Assembly (NCBI GenBank): GCA_963682055.1
Contig: OY821750.1
Coordinates: 29,396,402-29,460,401 of the forward strand
Reading direction: 5' to 3'
From: Primula veris
Lineage: Eukaryota > Streptophyta > Magnoliopsida > Ericales > Primulaceae
Length of the DNA: 64,000 nucleotides
Of the stretch, positions 48,201 to 59,139 are shown in pieces. The notes beneath the pieces were generated by a model. It saw only the letters and a program-made list of their open reading frames with translations, was not told the DNA's origin and did no database searches. The position numbers were made by a program, and so were the translations under genes. Position 1 is the first letter of the stretch. Each line of letters starts with the position of its first letter.

Positions 48201-49150
48201 TGTATATAAAAAATAATGTACAATTGGATACAGAAGACTAATCTTTAATACTTTAGTTATTGATCTCTTGGTTTTGTTTACATATTTTTTTTATATTTTA
48301 AAGATTGTTTTTCTTATTGGGAATATGGGAGACGCTTTTCTTATAGATTTTTATCTATCATTTAGGAATTATAGTACCAGAATTAGTTATTGGGGAATGT
48401 CTCAAAATCTAGTCAGTTATTCTTTGTCCTGTGAAATATGGATTGAATTTTTTGTTTTTCATCCTCGATAATATTTCTTTGATCACTTGTAAAACCAAAC
48501 ATGATTTTGCTTTGGCTGTTTCTATTAATCTCATCTTTTTTATTTCTTGGAACTATAGAAAAAAGTCAACCTTGCAATAGACTAAATACAAAGACATTGT
48601 TGTATGCGGTTCATCTTTATGGTTTTTTTATGAAATTTAGTATAAATAAAAGAAAAAAAACGTGTTTGATTTTATCGTAAATAGTTTCTTTATCTTGGTT
48701 TTCTTTCTATTTTATATCTGAATCTCGTATATGTTGTATTGATTTTTTTCTATGCCTTTTTAATCTTATCATAAGGTTGGGATGAAGGTTCAACTTCTAA
48801 ATAATGTTGTGCCCAAAAAAGTCATCGCTCAGGGTATTATACTGTCTAAAGACCCACACACAAAAGTTGGTGGATCCTCAATTGGAGACGGGTTTTGGGA
48901 GGTGCAAGTTGTTAAAGCACTACTACCTAATGAACCTCTGTTGATTGGCCGTCCGGGTATCCGTAAAGTAGGACAAGCTGTTAAAAGAGCTGTGTCTTGG
49001 CGTTCACACGACGTAAGTATATTTGACTGATTTTGTTCTAAGTTTAAACAAAAATTGACTTAAACTTTCAGGTTCTTTAGTCGTGACATAAATTCTACAC
49101 TACGTTCTTATATTTTATTTTATTTTAATTTTCAGGTCAAGGAGATGTAA
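45299..49150 (+). CDS. Transposase_24 / TNPA-like protein of the CACTA element, intact
   Basis: Nine exons with GT-AG junctions keep one open frame: 45299-45434, 45673-45938, 46036-46239, 47153-47242, 47345-47443, 47538-47855, 48129-48191, 48776-49012, 49136-49150, for 1428 bp and 475 residues. The first part is Ser/Thr/Arg-rich with a basic KRKRG stretch. Exons 2-6 match the plant Ptta/En/Spm transposase family (IYTDWRCKE, WQDVK, KKWRHWKERLKRDHY, HTSGRK, KPVDEAAAEA). Exon 6 ends in a charged coiled-coil-like segment (EKARQEGRQEGKEERDDLRQ). Exon 8 has a DUF8039-like fold (VGGSSIGDGFWEVQV). Family members bind subterminal repeats and help transposition. No stop or frame change was found, unlike in the adjacent TNP2 gene. 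Exon limits are predicted by eye. Confidence 0.82.
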
Positions 49151-49629
49151 AAAAGGTTTGAAGACAGGCCTCTTGTCTTATAGATGTAGACGGACTGGGG
49201 TCATCTTATTGTTAATAGTTCTTAGCTGTAATTTTTTTTTATGTTTATTAGACTTGATATAGAAAGTATGCTTTTTTTTTTTGTTTATAGTGTTTAACGT
49301 AGATGTTTGTGGGTGTTCATCTATGTAAGCCCTCACGAGACAACACTCGTCCATTAGGGACACCTAGGGGTTTAACGGCTTGTTGCATATGCTAAATGCA
49401 ACCGTGATTCCTACGAAAGTGAGTTAGGACTTTTTATAAATATTTGATTGATTTTTTTTCTTGTATAGTTTGACAATGTTATCTTAACTTTTATTTGATT
49501 AATGGAATTTTTTTATTCCTTAGATCTTTTAAAGATGTTTGAATTAATTAATTTTATATCTTATTTGGGCAACGTAAAAGTACATGGTGCATATTATCAT
49601 TTGAATATGGAATGGTTTAGAGGCGATAT

Positions 49630-49965
49630 GAAAATTTTAGAGGGGATTTTGAACCGCCTTAAAGTACAACATTGAGGCGTTAAAATTTAACCGTCCCTTA
49701 ATGGGAGTGTATTTCGATTTTTTAAAGGTGGTTTTAAAACGCCTTAAAACGTCAAAAAATGCCTTTAATGTACACCTTTTAAGGCGTTTGTTAACCGCCC
49801 CAAAAGTACATGAAAAACCGCCTTTATTATTTGAGGCGCTTGTAAACCACCTTAGGACCTTTTGCAACACTCACATAGGGGACCCTTTGAAAACCGCCTC
49901 AACAAGCGCCTCAAAAGACTTTAAAGGCGGTTTTTGAATCTTTAAAGGTGTTTTTTTACCACCTC
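49630..49965. repeat. Right subterminal repeats of the CACTA element
   Basis: Dense GAACCGCCTTAAA, AAAACGCCTTAAAA, AAGGCGTTT and AAAGGCGGTTTT words in both orientations fill about 330 bases before the right end at 49988. Short ORFs in both directions here are translations of the repeat. Confidence 0.88.
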
Positions 49966-49991
49966 TAATGATGATATTTGGTGTAGTGAAC

Positions 49992-50491
49992 ATTGATATT
50001 ATAGAAAATTATTTTAACAAAACAATGCCATTTTAGTCTTTTAGCTTCCTTTATCTATATAATATCAGACAAAATTCCCATGAAATTTTTGGTCCCAGAT
50101 TCCGATTCCACCACTGCAAGAGCATATTATGTCAAATCTAAGATTTTTAATAGTACAGAATTGAGATTATAGAAAAATCTTTGCTCTAACGCGTAACAAT
50201 GTTAAATCCAGTAATCTAGAAATTATTTTCTGGTAAAGATCGTGAATTCGTAGGCAAGTTAATTATAGATCCCAATGGTCTGAAAATATTGTAACACTTG
50301 AATGATAAGAATCAGAAACATGTTTAACATGAGAACAGACTCGTAGATAGTCTGGTTATTTAAGGTTCACAGAAATAAACAAATGCCTTACAACAATGTT
50401 ACAGAAAGGAAAATATATAATGAAAATTACCGTGTTCTTGAAACACAGTCGCATCAAAAAGCAAGATCTTGAACTCGGGATGGTATTGCCC
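49992..50491. other. DNA between the CACTA element and the XTH 3' end
   Basis: About 500 bases without a gene. The XTH 3' untranslated region and polyadenylation signals must lie here, because the XTH reads leftward and stops at 50492. No insertion or repeat was recognised. Confidence 0.55.
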
Positions 50492-52462
50492 TTAGTATTG
50501 TGGTTTATAGCATTCAAGTGGCCTTTTTCCTTTAAATCTCTTTGTATCTTTGCAATAGTCGTATATCATGTACTTATCTCGGACCCACTTCATCTGACCG
50601 CGTTTAGCACTGCTTAGCTGCGCATACGCTTGTGAGGTCCACCAATTTGCACGCGTTTTTAGTGCGCATTGAAAGATGCTGAAAAAACCGTTCCATTGGC
50701 AGGCCCTTGCTTTGAATTGTCGGTATTTTGCTACAAAGGGTGCTTTGGTCCAGTCAATTTTGACGAGGCCACCTCGTGTTGCCCAGTCATCGGCATCCCA
50801 TAAGCTGGAGTATAGCCTCATTCCTTGTCGGTTTGGGTATGGAATCCCCTCTCTCTCGTAGTTTCTAAATACTCGAATAGGGATACTGTCGATATACCAT
50901 CTGTGTAACCATGGATAAGAATTTAAGCAGTTGGCGGAATAATCTTTTAAATAATCAAGTACACAAAAACCTACATTTCAGCTATTTCTACAACTGTTCT
51001 GTGTTTTTCCCAGAAACCTTTTCAGTTTTACAGGTTCAAAAAACCACGTCAAGCCGCAAGCTTGATGCAAACTTCATTTCAGCTGTTTCACCATTTTTTT
51101 CATTTTAGAAACATTTTTCGATTGCTGAAAACATGATCTTTTAATTGTTTATTGAATTTGCAATATTACATGGAAAGAGTTCGTAATATTAACTTTTCGT
51201 CGGACATGAGGAGTATGTTTCAAAACAAAAATCCTTTTTTACAACTCGCCAACCTACAGTTTTTTTATTGTTTTTTTCAATTTTGGATTGCACTTACACA
51301 ACTTCTGTGGGATTCCAATGGATGGTGTAGTTGTGAAAATCAGCAGTTGGGTCAAACCAAGGGTGGAATTGCTGTTCTCTATTTCCATTGCCTTGTGCGA
51401 ATATATTTGTATGTATAATGTAAGGTTTTCCTGATACGTTACCTAGAAACTCAAAATCTATTTCGTCGTGCTTGTTGCCAGTGGACGACAACTGCATCAA
51501 CAATAAAATTAATTAGATTGTGTTTATCCTACTTGTGAGTCAAAAATGATCTGGCTCAAAACTTCTATTGTTTCAGGCCAGTAATTAGAAAAAATCTCAA
51601 GCAAATTGCATCACCAATAATTTTCCTGTTTATATAGAAATTGATTGACCATGGCAAGGTGATTGCATAGTTTAATTTTTATGAGGTTAAAGCTAAACTG
51701 CCTATGTTTTAAAATCTCGTCATTTGACATTGTTTGGTTGCAGCTATTGAGCTAAAAAGCTGCATTTTTAAGAGTTAAAGAAAAGTTTGGGTTCATCTAT
51801 GATTAACTTCTTTTTTTAAGGCAAAGAACCATAAAGATTCATGTTAAACTGATCAGCCAAGTAAGCAAGTAAAGACAAAGATACAAGTCTAAAAAGTTAG
51901 CAACCAAACAAGGCCTGCTCACGTACATAATAAGCTGTGACGGTTCCAGCAGAATTTCCAGCTACCAGCTTGATTTGCATTTCGATACTTCCAAATAGAA
52001 ACGAATTTTTCGTTTGAATGCCGGAACCTGAAGCAAGGTTGTCATTGTACAGTGTCAGGACTAAAGAAATAGAACATTAATATTCTTGTATTTAGTAGAT
52101 CACCTAGTCCACGGATTTTTATTTCGAATTTGAGTACCTTCTGTCGTTTCTTATCTGCTTAATACCTGCTGAACTATTTACCTTAGTCTAGCATATTGTA
52201 AATTTCTTTTTTTACGGAGAAGTCTATTTACTAGTAAAAAATGATTATAGATCCATATAAATCAAAAACCTTGGATCCTTAAAGATTTACCTGAAACCCG
52301 ATTTAACACGAGCTGAAGATTATTGCCATTGTTCATGATTGCAGATTGTTTAGCGCCCCAGTTGAAATACATGGTTTGGTAAAAGTTTGCTTCGACATAT
52401 TTCGAAGAGATTGTTATTGCCAACACGAATATTGTTACAACAAGAACTTGTGAAATTGCCAT
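50492..52462 (-). CDS. Xyloglucan endotransglucosylase/hydrolase (XTH), complete four-exon gene
   Basis: A secreted GH16 enzyme that cuts and rejoins xyloglucan in the cell wall. Exons: 52462-52291, 52027-51927, 51491-51298, 50900-50492, giving 876 bp and 291 residues, normal for the family, with all phases consistent. Residues 1-25 are a signal peptide. The catalytic motif [10 protein letters not shown] begins at residue 99 (nucleophile E101, acid/base E105), followed at once by the family's N-glycosylation site NVS (109-111). Other family blocks are [35 protein letters not shown] and WTKAPFVA. The C-terminal XET domain holds [12 protein letters not shown] and a final Cys pair. Chromosome context suggests XTH26, but the exact member is unsettled. 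A TATA element lies upstream. A lone related exon at 54985-55361 shows that a second copy once existed. Confidence 0.93.
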
Positions 52463-52529
52463 TGATTTTCAAAAAACTCTTTTGTATCGACCTTGTAGAA
52501 ACTGGATATTCTTTTCCATGTTCTTGAAA

Positions 52530-52538
52530 CCTTTTATA
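52530..52538 (-). promoter_or_regulatory. TATA box of the XTH gene
   Basis: On the minus strand TATAAAAGG lies about 70 bases upstream of the ATG at 52462. This predicts a leader near 40 nt, normal for a plant gene, and it is the only canonical TATA element nearby. Confidence 0.7.
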
Positions 52539-52559
52539 GGACAACTTCCTTCAAAAAAG

Positions 52560-54984
52560 AGAAAGAAAAAACTAATTCTATAATGATAGTGATGATAATT
52601 AATAATAATAAAAGTTATTTACTTTCTGTTCAGAAGTGTTAGTACGTATATGTTGCGCCTGTCCTGATAGTTGTAAAATACTGTAATTTGTTGTTTAATC
52701 TGATTATTTGGTCAAAGCATTTGATATTCCATATTAATGCATTTTTCTTGTAATGTCAAATGTTGGCTTTTGACATAGTGGTAGCCTTGTAAGTCTTTCT
52801 AAAATTCAACGGCTATAGTGGTTTTCAGATTTCTAACAAATTGTTCCAGAACATTATTCAACAGCCTTGTAAGTCTTTCTAAAATTCAACAGCTATCTCA
52901 CTTTTTTGCCAGGCCATATTATATTGGTGATTTAACATTGCATTTTACTGATTATAAGTTGATTTTATTTGTAACTATAAGTAGGTGAGGTTCTAGGATT
53001 TAATTTTTAGAACCAAAGATACAAGTTTCTTTATTCATTGACACAACCTTAATATGTTCAACTTTTGGGTCGTCTATCGGTCTTATGAATTTTCAGGGCA
53101 TATCGATAACCACAGGCTTGATACGGTCACACAAGGCATAAATGTTTCTGTAATTTTCACGTAAAACAAGTCGTTGTTAAATTCACAATATCTTACAATA
53201 TAATTCTTAGTTGCCATTGGACATGTAGAAGAACACGCTTTAGACCAACCAAACTTACTAGTCCACTAATATCCTATTAACTTTATACAAATTGATGAAA
53301 ATGGACGTGGAAACCTTAATACTCCAGGTTCCTTAAACCTAGACAGGTTCCTAACTGTATTATTCACCAAATTTTGCTACTTTGTTGATAAAAGCTCATG
53401 TTTCAAATTGATGAAGATCAACGTGGATACCTCTATACTTTAGGTTCCTTTAACTTAGACAGGTTCCTAATTGTATCATTCACCAAATTTTGCAACTCAA
53501 TTGATATAAATACTCCTGTTTCAAATGTGACACAAGGTAATTAAGATCATTCATTGGTATTCCCAACCGAAACTCCCACCTAAAATGTGGTAAATGTGTG
53601 AACTAGTTACCAATGGAGCATAATGTATTTTAATAAAACGCGTAAAATGAATTTACATGCTTGATACCTTGCATGTCACCGGGTTAGGGTTTTCGGCATG
53701 GTTTTTTCTATGACAAATCACTCATTCTTAATGTTTATATATAGAAAAATTATTTCGCTCACGTTTTGTATAGGGGTTCTTTTATGTTTTTGTTACTTAG
53801 AATTGCATTAAACGAGTTTAATTAGTTCTATAGAAATTGTAATTAGATGCTCATTTGTTAAAGAATGTCACACCTCTAAACTTTCATGTCAATTTGTTCA
53901 CATTACTTAACACGTTTAAATAGATATGGTTGGCAACTCATTCTGTTTGCATTTAAGCTTTAACACTACATTAATGAAAGTAAAAGAACTGTTTTCACTC
54001 TTCGAAAAAGCATACTTGCTGCAGAACTTTCTGAAAATGGCTCAATTCTAAGGGTAATCAAGTTCTCTTTTTCTTGGTTCTAGACTTTTTGTACTGAAAT
54101 TCAAATAATTTTATAAGTGCTCGTGTACTTTCACCATATTATGCATAGATTATTAGATTTACATTCCTAGACCCTAGTTTATGTTTTGTCTCAATAGTAG
54201 CAATCTTGCATTTGCTCCTATTGGTCTGAAATTGCTGCTAATATTAATTTTTAGCCACATTACAAAACGTGCTAATAGTTATCTGTATGATCAGAGAGGA
54301 TGGCCATATAGAGGTGAAATATGATTCTAATTCAAAGAAAGTACAATTGGGAAAGATGAAAGAAGACATTTGAAGATAAATAGATGGCACATATTAACTA
54401 AACAAGTCTGCATAAAGCTAGATGCAAACAAGTTTAGATCGGAAAAAAAGAACACAACAGGCAGATAGTCTTTTATGGTTGTGGCATCAGGTTACATTAA
54501 TCATTAATATCTTTAGTTCATGATATGTGGACGTTTTTTCGACCAGTGTTTTACATTCAAATACCTCTTAAGCAGTAGCCCGAAAATGTAGTTTGAAACT
54601 TGCACAGGTTCTTTTGACCATAATACAGTAATTTATTATGTTCTTAGCCTGTATTTCCTCAAATTAGTAGCAATCTTGGAGTATATGTGTATTTTGTATC
54701 TAAGTCTGAATAAACACTTGAGAGATATAAACCTGTTGGTAAAAAATTCCACATAAAAAACAGCTTGTCGAATGATGCAATGGTTAGAAGAAACTCTTTA
54801 CACCCAGAAATATATATACGTTCACTGGTATAGTATAATGGATATACCAGAATCATCTAATTTACACAAATTTCTTGGAGAACAAAATTTTGAAACATAG
54901 GCACTTAGCTATTTATTTTCTTGGTAGTATGTCATTCAATTTCAATCACACTACTGGCTTAAAGCACTAGGCATATTTCCTCTA
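52560..54984. other. XTH upstream/intergenic DNA with two short duplications
   Basis: No gene was recognised. CTTGTAAGTCTTTCTAAAAT occurs twice (about 52787 and 52866). The short ORF at 54659-54856 shows no domain. XTH regulatory sequences probably lie in the right-hand part adjoining 52540, but none can be named. Confidence 0.5.
53288..53520. repeat. Tandem duplication, ~116-bp unit
   Basis: CAAATTGATGAA(A/G)AT, AGACAGGTTCCTAA and TTCACCAAATTTTGC repeat in order from 53288 and from 53404. The copies differ at about one base in ten. Confidence 0.85.
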
Positions 54985-55361
54985 AAGCTATTAGTATATT
55001 TGCAATAGTCGCATATCATGTACTTATCGCGATCCCACTTCATCTGTCCTTACTTAACATAGCTCAACTGACTATAAACCGGAGATTAAGGTCCACCAGT
55101 TTCCAGGTGTATGTACGCGTGGTGCATAGGGAGATGCTGACATGGCCATTCCATTTACAAGCCCTTTCTCTAAACGGGCGATATTTAGCTACAAATGGCG
55201 ATTTTGTCCAATCAGTTTTAACTTGGCCACCTTGTGTTGCCCAATCATCGGCGTTCCATAAGCTAGAGTACATCCTCACAACTTGTCTGTAAGGGTATGG
55301 GATCCCCTCGATCATTCTCTTAGTTTTTAAAAACTCGTACAACACACTGTCGATGTACCAT
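54985..55361 (-). pseudogene. Lone, broken last exon of a second XTH gene
   Basis: The minus strand from 55361 opens with the same acceptor phase as XTH exon 4 (GCAG|ATGGTAC) and reads WYIDSVLYEF, EGIPYPYRQVVRMYSSLWNA, DDWATQGGQVKTDWTKSPFV and ACKWNGHVSI. Beyond TYTW it loses frame, then regains XTH similarity in another frame after a stop (GQMKWDRDKYMICDYC near 55045-55000), and the final part decays. No partner for the catalytic exon ([10 protein letters not shown]) or the signal-peptide exon was found in the 3.7 kb to its right. It is about 4.5 kb from, and in the same orientation as, the intact XTH, so a tandem duplicate has decayed. Confidence 0.85.
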
Positions 55362-55366
55362 CTGCA

Positions 55367-58300
55367 TATCAAAGTGACATTTTGTTTGCGGTTTAATCAG
55401 AAAATGTCAAGATAGTATAGCACAGAACTACAAGTTAGGTTAAATACGAGCCTGGAACCTAGCGGTTTAATCAGAAAATGTCTAGCTATATAGTAGTACA
55501 AACTTTTGTATAGTAAATGTTCGTGTTGTATTGTTTTAGAAAAATAGTAATAAGCTTTGACATACTAATTAGCGCAACTGTGCTACCCCTTGTATTTCTT
55601 CTTTTCTTTTTTGAAGAATACCTTACTTTTCATACCTTTTGCATTTAAGTGCTTTTTTCTTTCAATCAGGAAGAAGATAACTTTGTATTTTGTTTAATGG
55701 GGTATGAATTTGAGCTTAATCTAAACAAGTTGAAACCATACAGTACCTCGGTACCTTAATTTTGTTTTTAAGCTTACTAAGTTTTCATGCTTATGAGTTG
55801 CAATACAGTACTGAGATAGCCAACTTAGGAGAAGTCTAATTAAGCTATATAATTAGTACATATAACGTAATAGTACATTTGTTCGTCTACGATAGTATAT
55901 TTTCATGATTTCTCTATTTTCACCGCTATCATCTCATCTCATCGTGTCATCCTTCATGTGAACTTTTGAGGGGTATCCGATCTAGTAACAAAATTAGATG
56001 AGAGAGAAAGGGTATTGACATTTTTTTTATAGATGTTTATGTCGTTAAATAGAGAGCGATAGGAATGACTATTGACATGGAAATGGCTAGAGAGAGACAA
56101 ATACGTAGAGAGGAGTTTTGTTGCGTAGGTGTGAAGAAACTACACGTGTCACTAACTTAGTAACTTACCTGATTGCAGGACGGAACCAGGAATCTCAAAT
56201 GGGAGTGGCCGATTTATATATAAAAATTTCTCAACCCCTAAATGAGTATTTTTTTTTATGTAATATGGTAGGGCATTGACATTTTTTGGCACTCAATAGC
56301 CTTTACGTACCCATATTCAAAATCTTCTTAAACAACAAAACTAACAAGATCGAAAACAAATCAACAATTGTAGCAACAGTAATGGTTTTGAATCATATGA
56401 TCAACTCTTCGTGCAAACAATGAAAATGCCTAATCACTTTTTATCCACGTACACTCTAAAGTTGCGGTTTTTGACAGTAAATTCTAGCTCATAACTAAAG
56501 TAAATAAATTTTTTTTTAAAAAAAGAAGTAAATACTATTTAGAACCACTTTCTTACTCTTAATGCATATTAAATATTAATAATGAGAAGATTTTATCATT
56601 TCATGTGAGTTCATCAGGGAGACATCAGTATCAAAACCGCTTTTCTCAAGAGTGATACATATTATAAATGACTAATATTCTGATTATAGATCACAACACT
56701 TTTTCTTCAATTAAAGAGGATCACAACACATTATGATGAGACTTTTCGGACCAATCTTTTCTTAAGAATCTCGGAGGATTCTTTTCTTAATTATCAACTT
56801 ATTAAATTGGACCACAAACAGCAAATAATGTATATTTAACATAGTATCTTATGTTATTTGAGAGATTTGGCCTGATCTTATGTCTAGTTGGCACTATTCA
56901 CATTCATTATTTGTTTATAAATGTCTACATGCCATTTCCCTAGGATGGATTTGGAAATTAATTAAGAAGGCATGTTAATATAGCCTGTAACAATTTGCAT
57001 GTGCACAAAATCTACTTGTATTCGTTGTTCTCTATCCCCGGCCCATCTTTCCACCTATTATTAATTGTCTTCCTCTCTTTTAGGTTTTTTGTAGTTTTGT
57101 TTACACTTTACACCATCAAAGACAAAGCATCAATTTTAAGTAGTAGTAATAGCATGTTTAAAATCTATTTGTTTTCCATCTGAGAAAAAGTAGCGTATCG
57201 CTTACAATTATTAAAAAAAACAACGGAAATCACCAACAGAGGAAATAGAATAAAGACCTCGTCATTTTCTTTCAAGATTAAATGGACCAACTATAATAAA
57301 GAGTTTTGAATTAAAAGAGAGAACATTATTTGTTATCTTCTTCCCTATAAATACATCGGATGCTAATAAGGAATTGAAATCAAAACAAGCTGAAAATAAG
57401 CTTTTTGAGATTAACAAGGACCCTTCTTTTCTGAGTGTCCATTTTTTCGGGGTCTCAAAGGGGAGTGAAAATGCTATAACCATCTATACCGGCCCTATGG
57501 CCCGTCAAGCTGGCCACGTTTCCGTCAAACGAAGACAAGCTAACCCCCCCTTCTTCTCTTTTTTTAAGTAAAAAAAAAAAGGCAAAGTTGTCAACAGGAT
57601 AAGGTGTTTGAATCCAGGGTCGGATTGACGTTTTTTTTATGCTCAAGTGATGTTATTTTATGGACATCTTTTCAACTTTGTAAAAAATAAAATCATACCA
57701 TGTGTAAAAAAGAAATTCACATACAAACTACAAATTCGAATCATTTCCTAATAAAAAAATATTATCATACTGCAGAAGAACCATAAATTATTATCATAGT
57801 AATAAATAAAAATACTAGAAAAAATCAGGTCAAGAAAAGAAATAAAGAAATGACCAAACAAACAACAACTTAAGTTGACAATTTTGTTAAAAATAATTGA
57901 GCTACGATGTGATCATTTTCTTGAAAGGGAATGACATCACATGCCTGCTTAAGAAGTAAGAGGAGTCTTTCAGCAAATTACTCTTAAAATATGATCCACG
58001 TTTCATGCGTGAAAGTGAAATAGCTTGACTAGATTTGGTAATTTGAAAATTCTAGTGCAAATGATACAATTATAGAATGTTATTTTATTTACTTCCTTGC
58101 GTATTTTACATTCAATCTACTTTTATCTCCAAATAATTAGGAAGGACAGTATAATGCAGTATGAACAAATACATAAAGCATATTCGTCTAATTCGGCTCA
58201 ACCTGTTTGCTTAAACAGAAAAAATAACCAATTGGTAAATATGGTTGGATACTTTTTATTCGGTATACCCGATCGAACTAAACTAATCATTAACGGAATG

Positions 58301-59060
58301 GTTAATGTGGCCTGATAATTAAGCTTGAAGTTTAATAAACAACGACTTAAATGCTTAAAGAAACGAGTTATCAAAAACCATGATATTATTTGGTTTCTCC
58401 GAGGAATTATAAATGTGTTTACTACAGAAGAAAATCTCATGTTCATGCCACACGAAATGAACTATGAATTGCCACTATTTTTCTATACGTAACTCAATTT
58501 GATAACTGTAATTTGGTCAAACTTTAAACACTTTTTTTTTCAAGTTTCGGACAATCTCTATGTCTTAAGTTTCTTAGATTTCTTTTTCTTTTTTACTTTG
58601 CTATACTAGACGTATTATATCAGAGAACTAAGAAAATATAATAAAAAACACGAGGTAGTCACGAAAAAACCCTAATAATTGTAAGGCTAACACATCACAG
58701 ATCACAACTATTAATTTGTTAATCATGCTCGAGGTGTATGCATTATTGAATTGAAAAAAAAGTACTACTGTTATTTTTTTTATTCATAAAATAATGCTTC
58801 AAAATCAAAGACAATCGCTTTCAAGTCAATGGTCACCAAAGTCTACACCAAAGATTTAAAATATACATTAGTAATAAAAGATAATTAATAGGCTAATAGC
58901 AATGAAAGTTCCCAAAAGCCAAAGTGAGGTACAGAGAGAAAATTAATCTACAAAATCTAAGCATATACGCAAAGATGTGTGGAATAAAAATCAAATCCAA
59001 ATAAAATCTCATCCAGCGATGCTGTATTAATTACTAGAGAACTAAATACATTTTAAATAA
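55367..59060. other. Intergenic DNA between the XTH remnant and the SPEAR gene
   Basis: About 3.7 kb of AT-rich DNA. GCAGGACGGAACCAGGAATC near 56175 resembles a hAT-type end but no partner was found. Short overlapping ORFs (57262-57646, 58097-58446) show no recognisable domain. The right end should contain the SPEAR promoter; TTTTAAATAAAG at 59051-59062 is a weak TATA-like candidate followed by a CT-rich leader. Confidence 0.5.
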
Positions 59061-59139
59061 AGAGTTGGCAAGTTTTTGTGAACCAAATCTCTCACTCCTC
59101 TCTCTATCTTTATCTCTTTTTTTAAATTTTTCAAACAAG

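Larger units (their letters stand above)
38944..49988 (+). mobile_element. CACTA (En/Spm) transposon, 11,045 bp, two genes
   Basis: The left end is CACTACTGGAAAATAGAGC and the reverse complement of the right end is CACTACACCAAATATC. The 3-bp target duplication AAC flanks both ends (38941-38943 and 49989-49991). Subterminal regions on both sides are packed with AAAGGTGGTTT/AAAGGCGGTTT words and their inverses (38960-39080 and 49630-49965), the expected binding sites for the element's own DNA-binding protein. Inside are a TNP2-type transposase gene (41391-45133) and a Transposase_24/TNPA-like gene (45299-49150), both rightward. The ends and one gene are intact, but the transposase is broken. 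The element lies just downstream of the XTH gene's 3' end. Confidence 0.93.

Noticed and set aside
49637..49937. Opposed 77- and 78-codon open frames
   Set aside because: They are translations of the CACTA right subterminal repeats.
59065..59139. Upstream in-frame ATG extending the SPEAR protein by 25 codons
   Set aside because: The added residues are a Leu/Ser run from a CT-rich leader, while the family's proteins start close to the second ATG.
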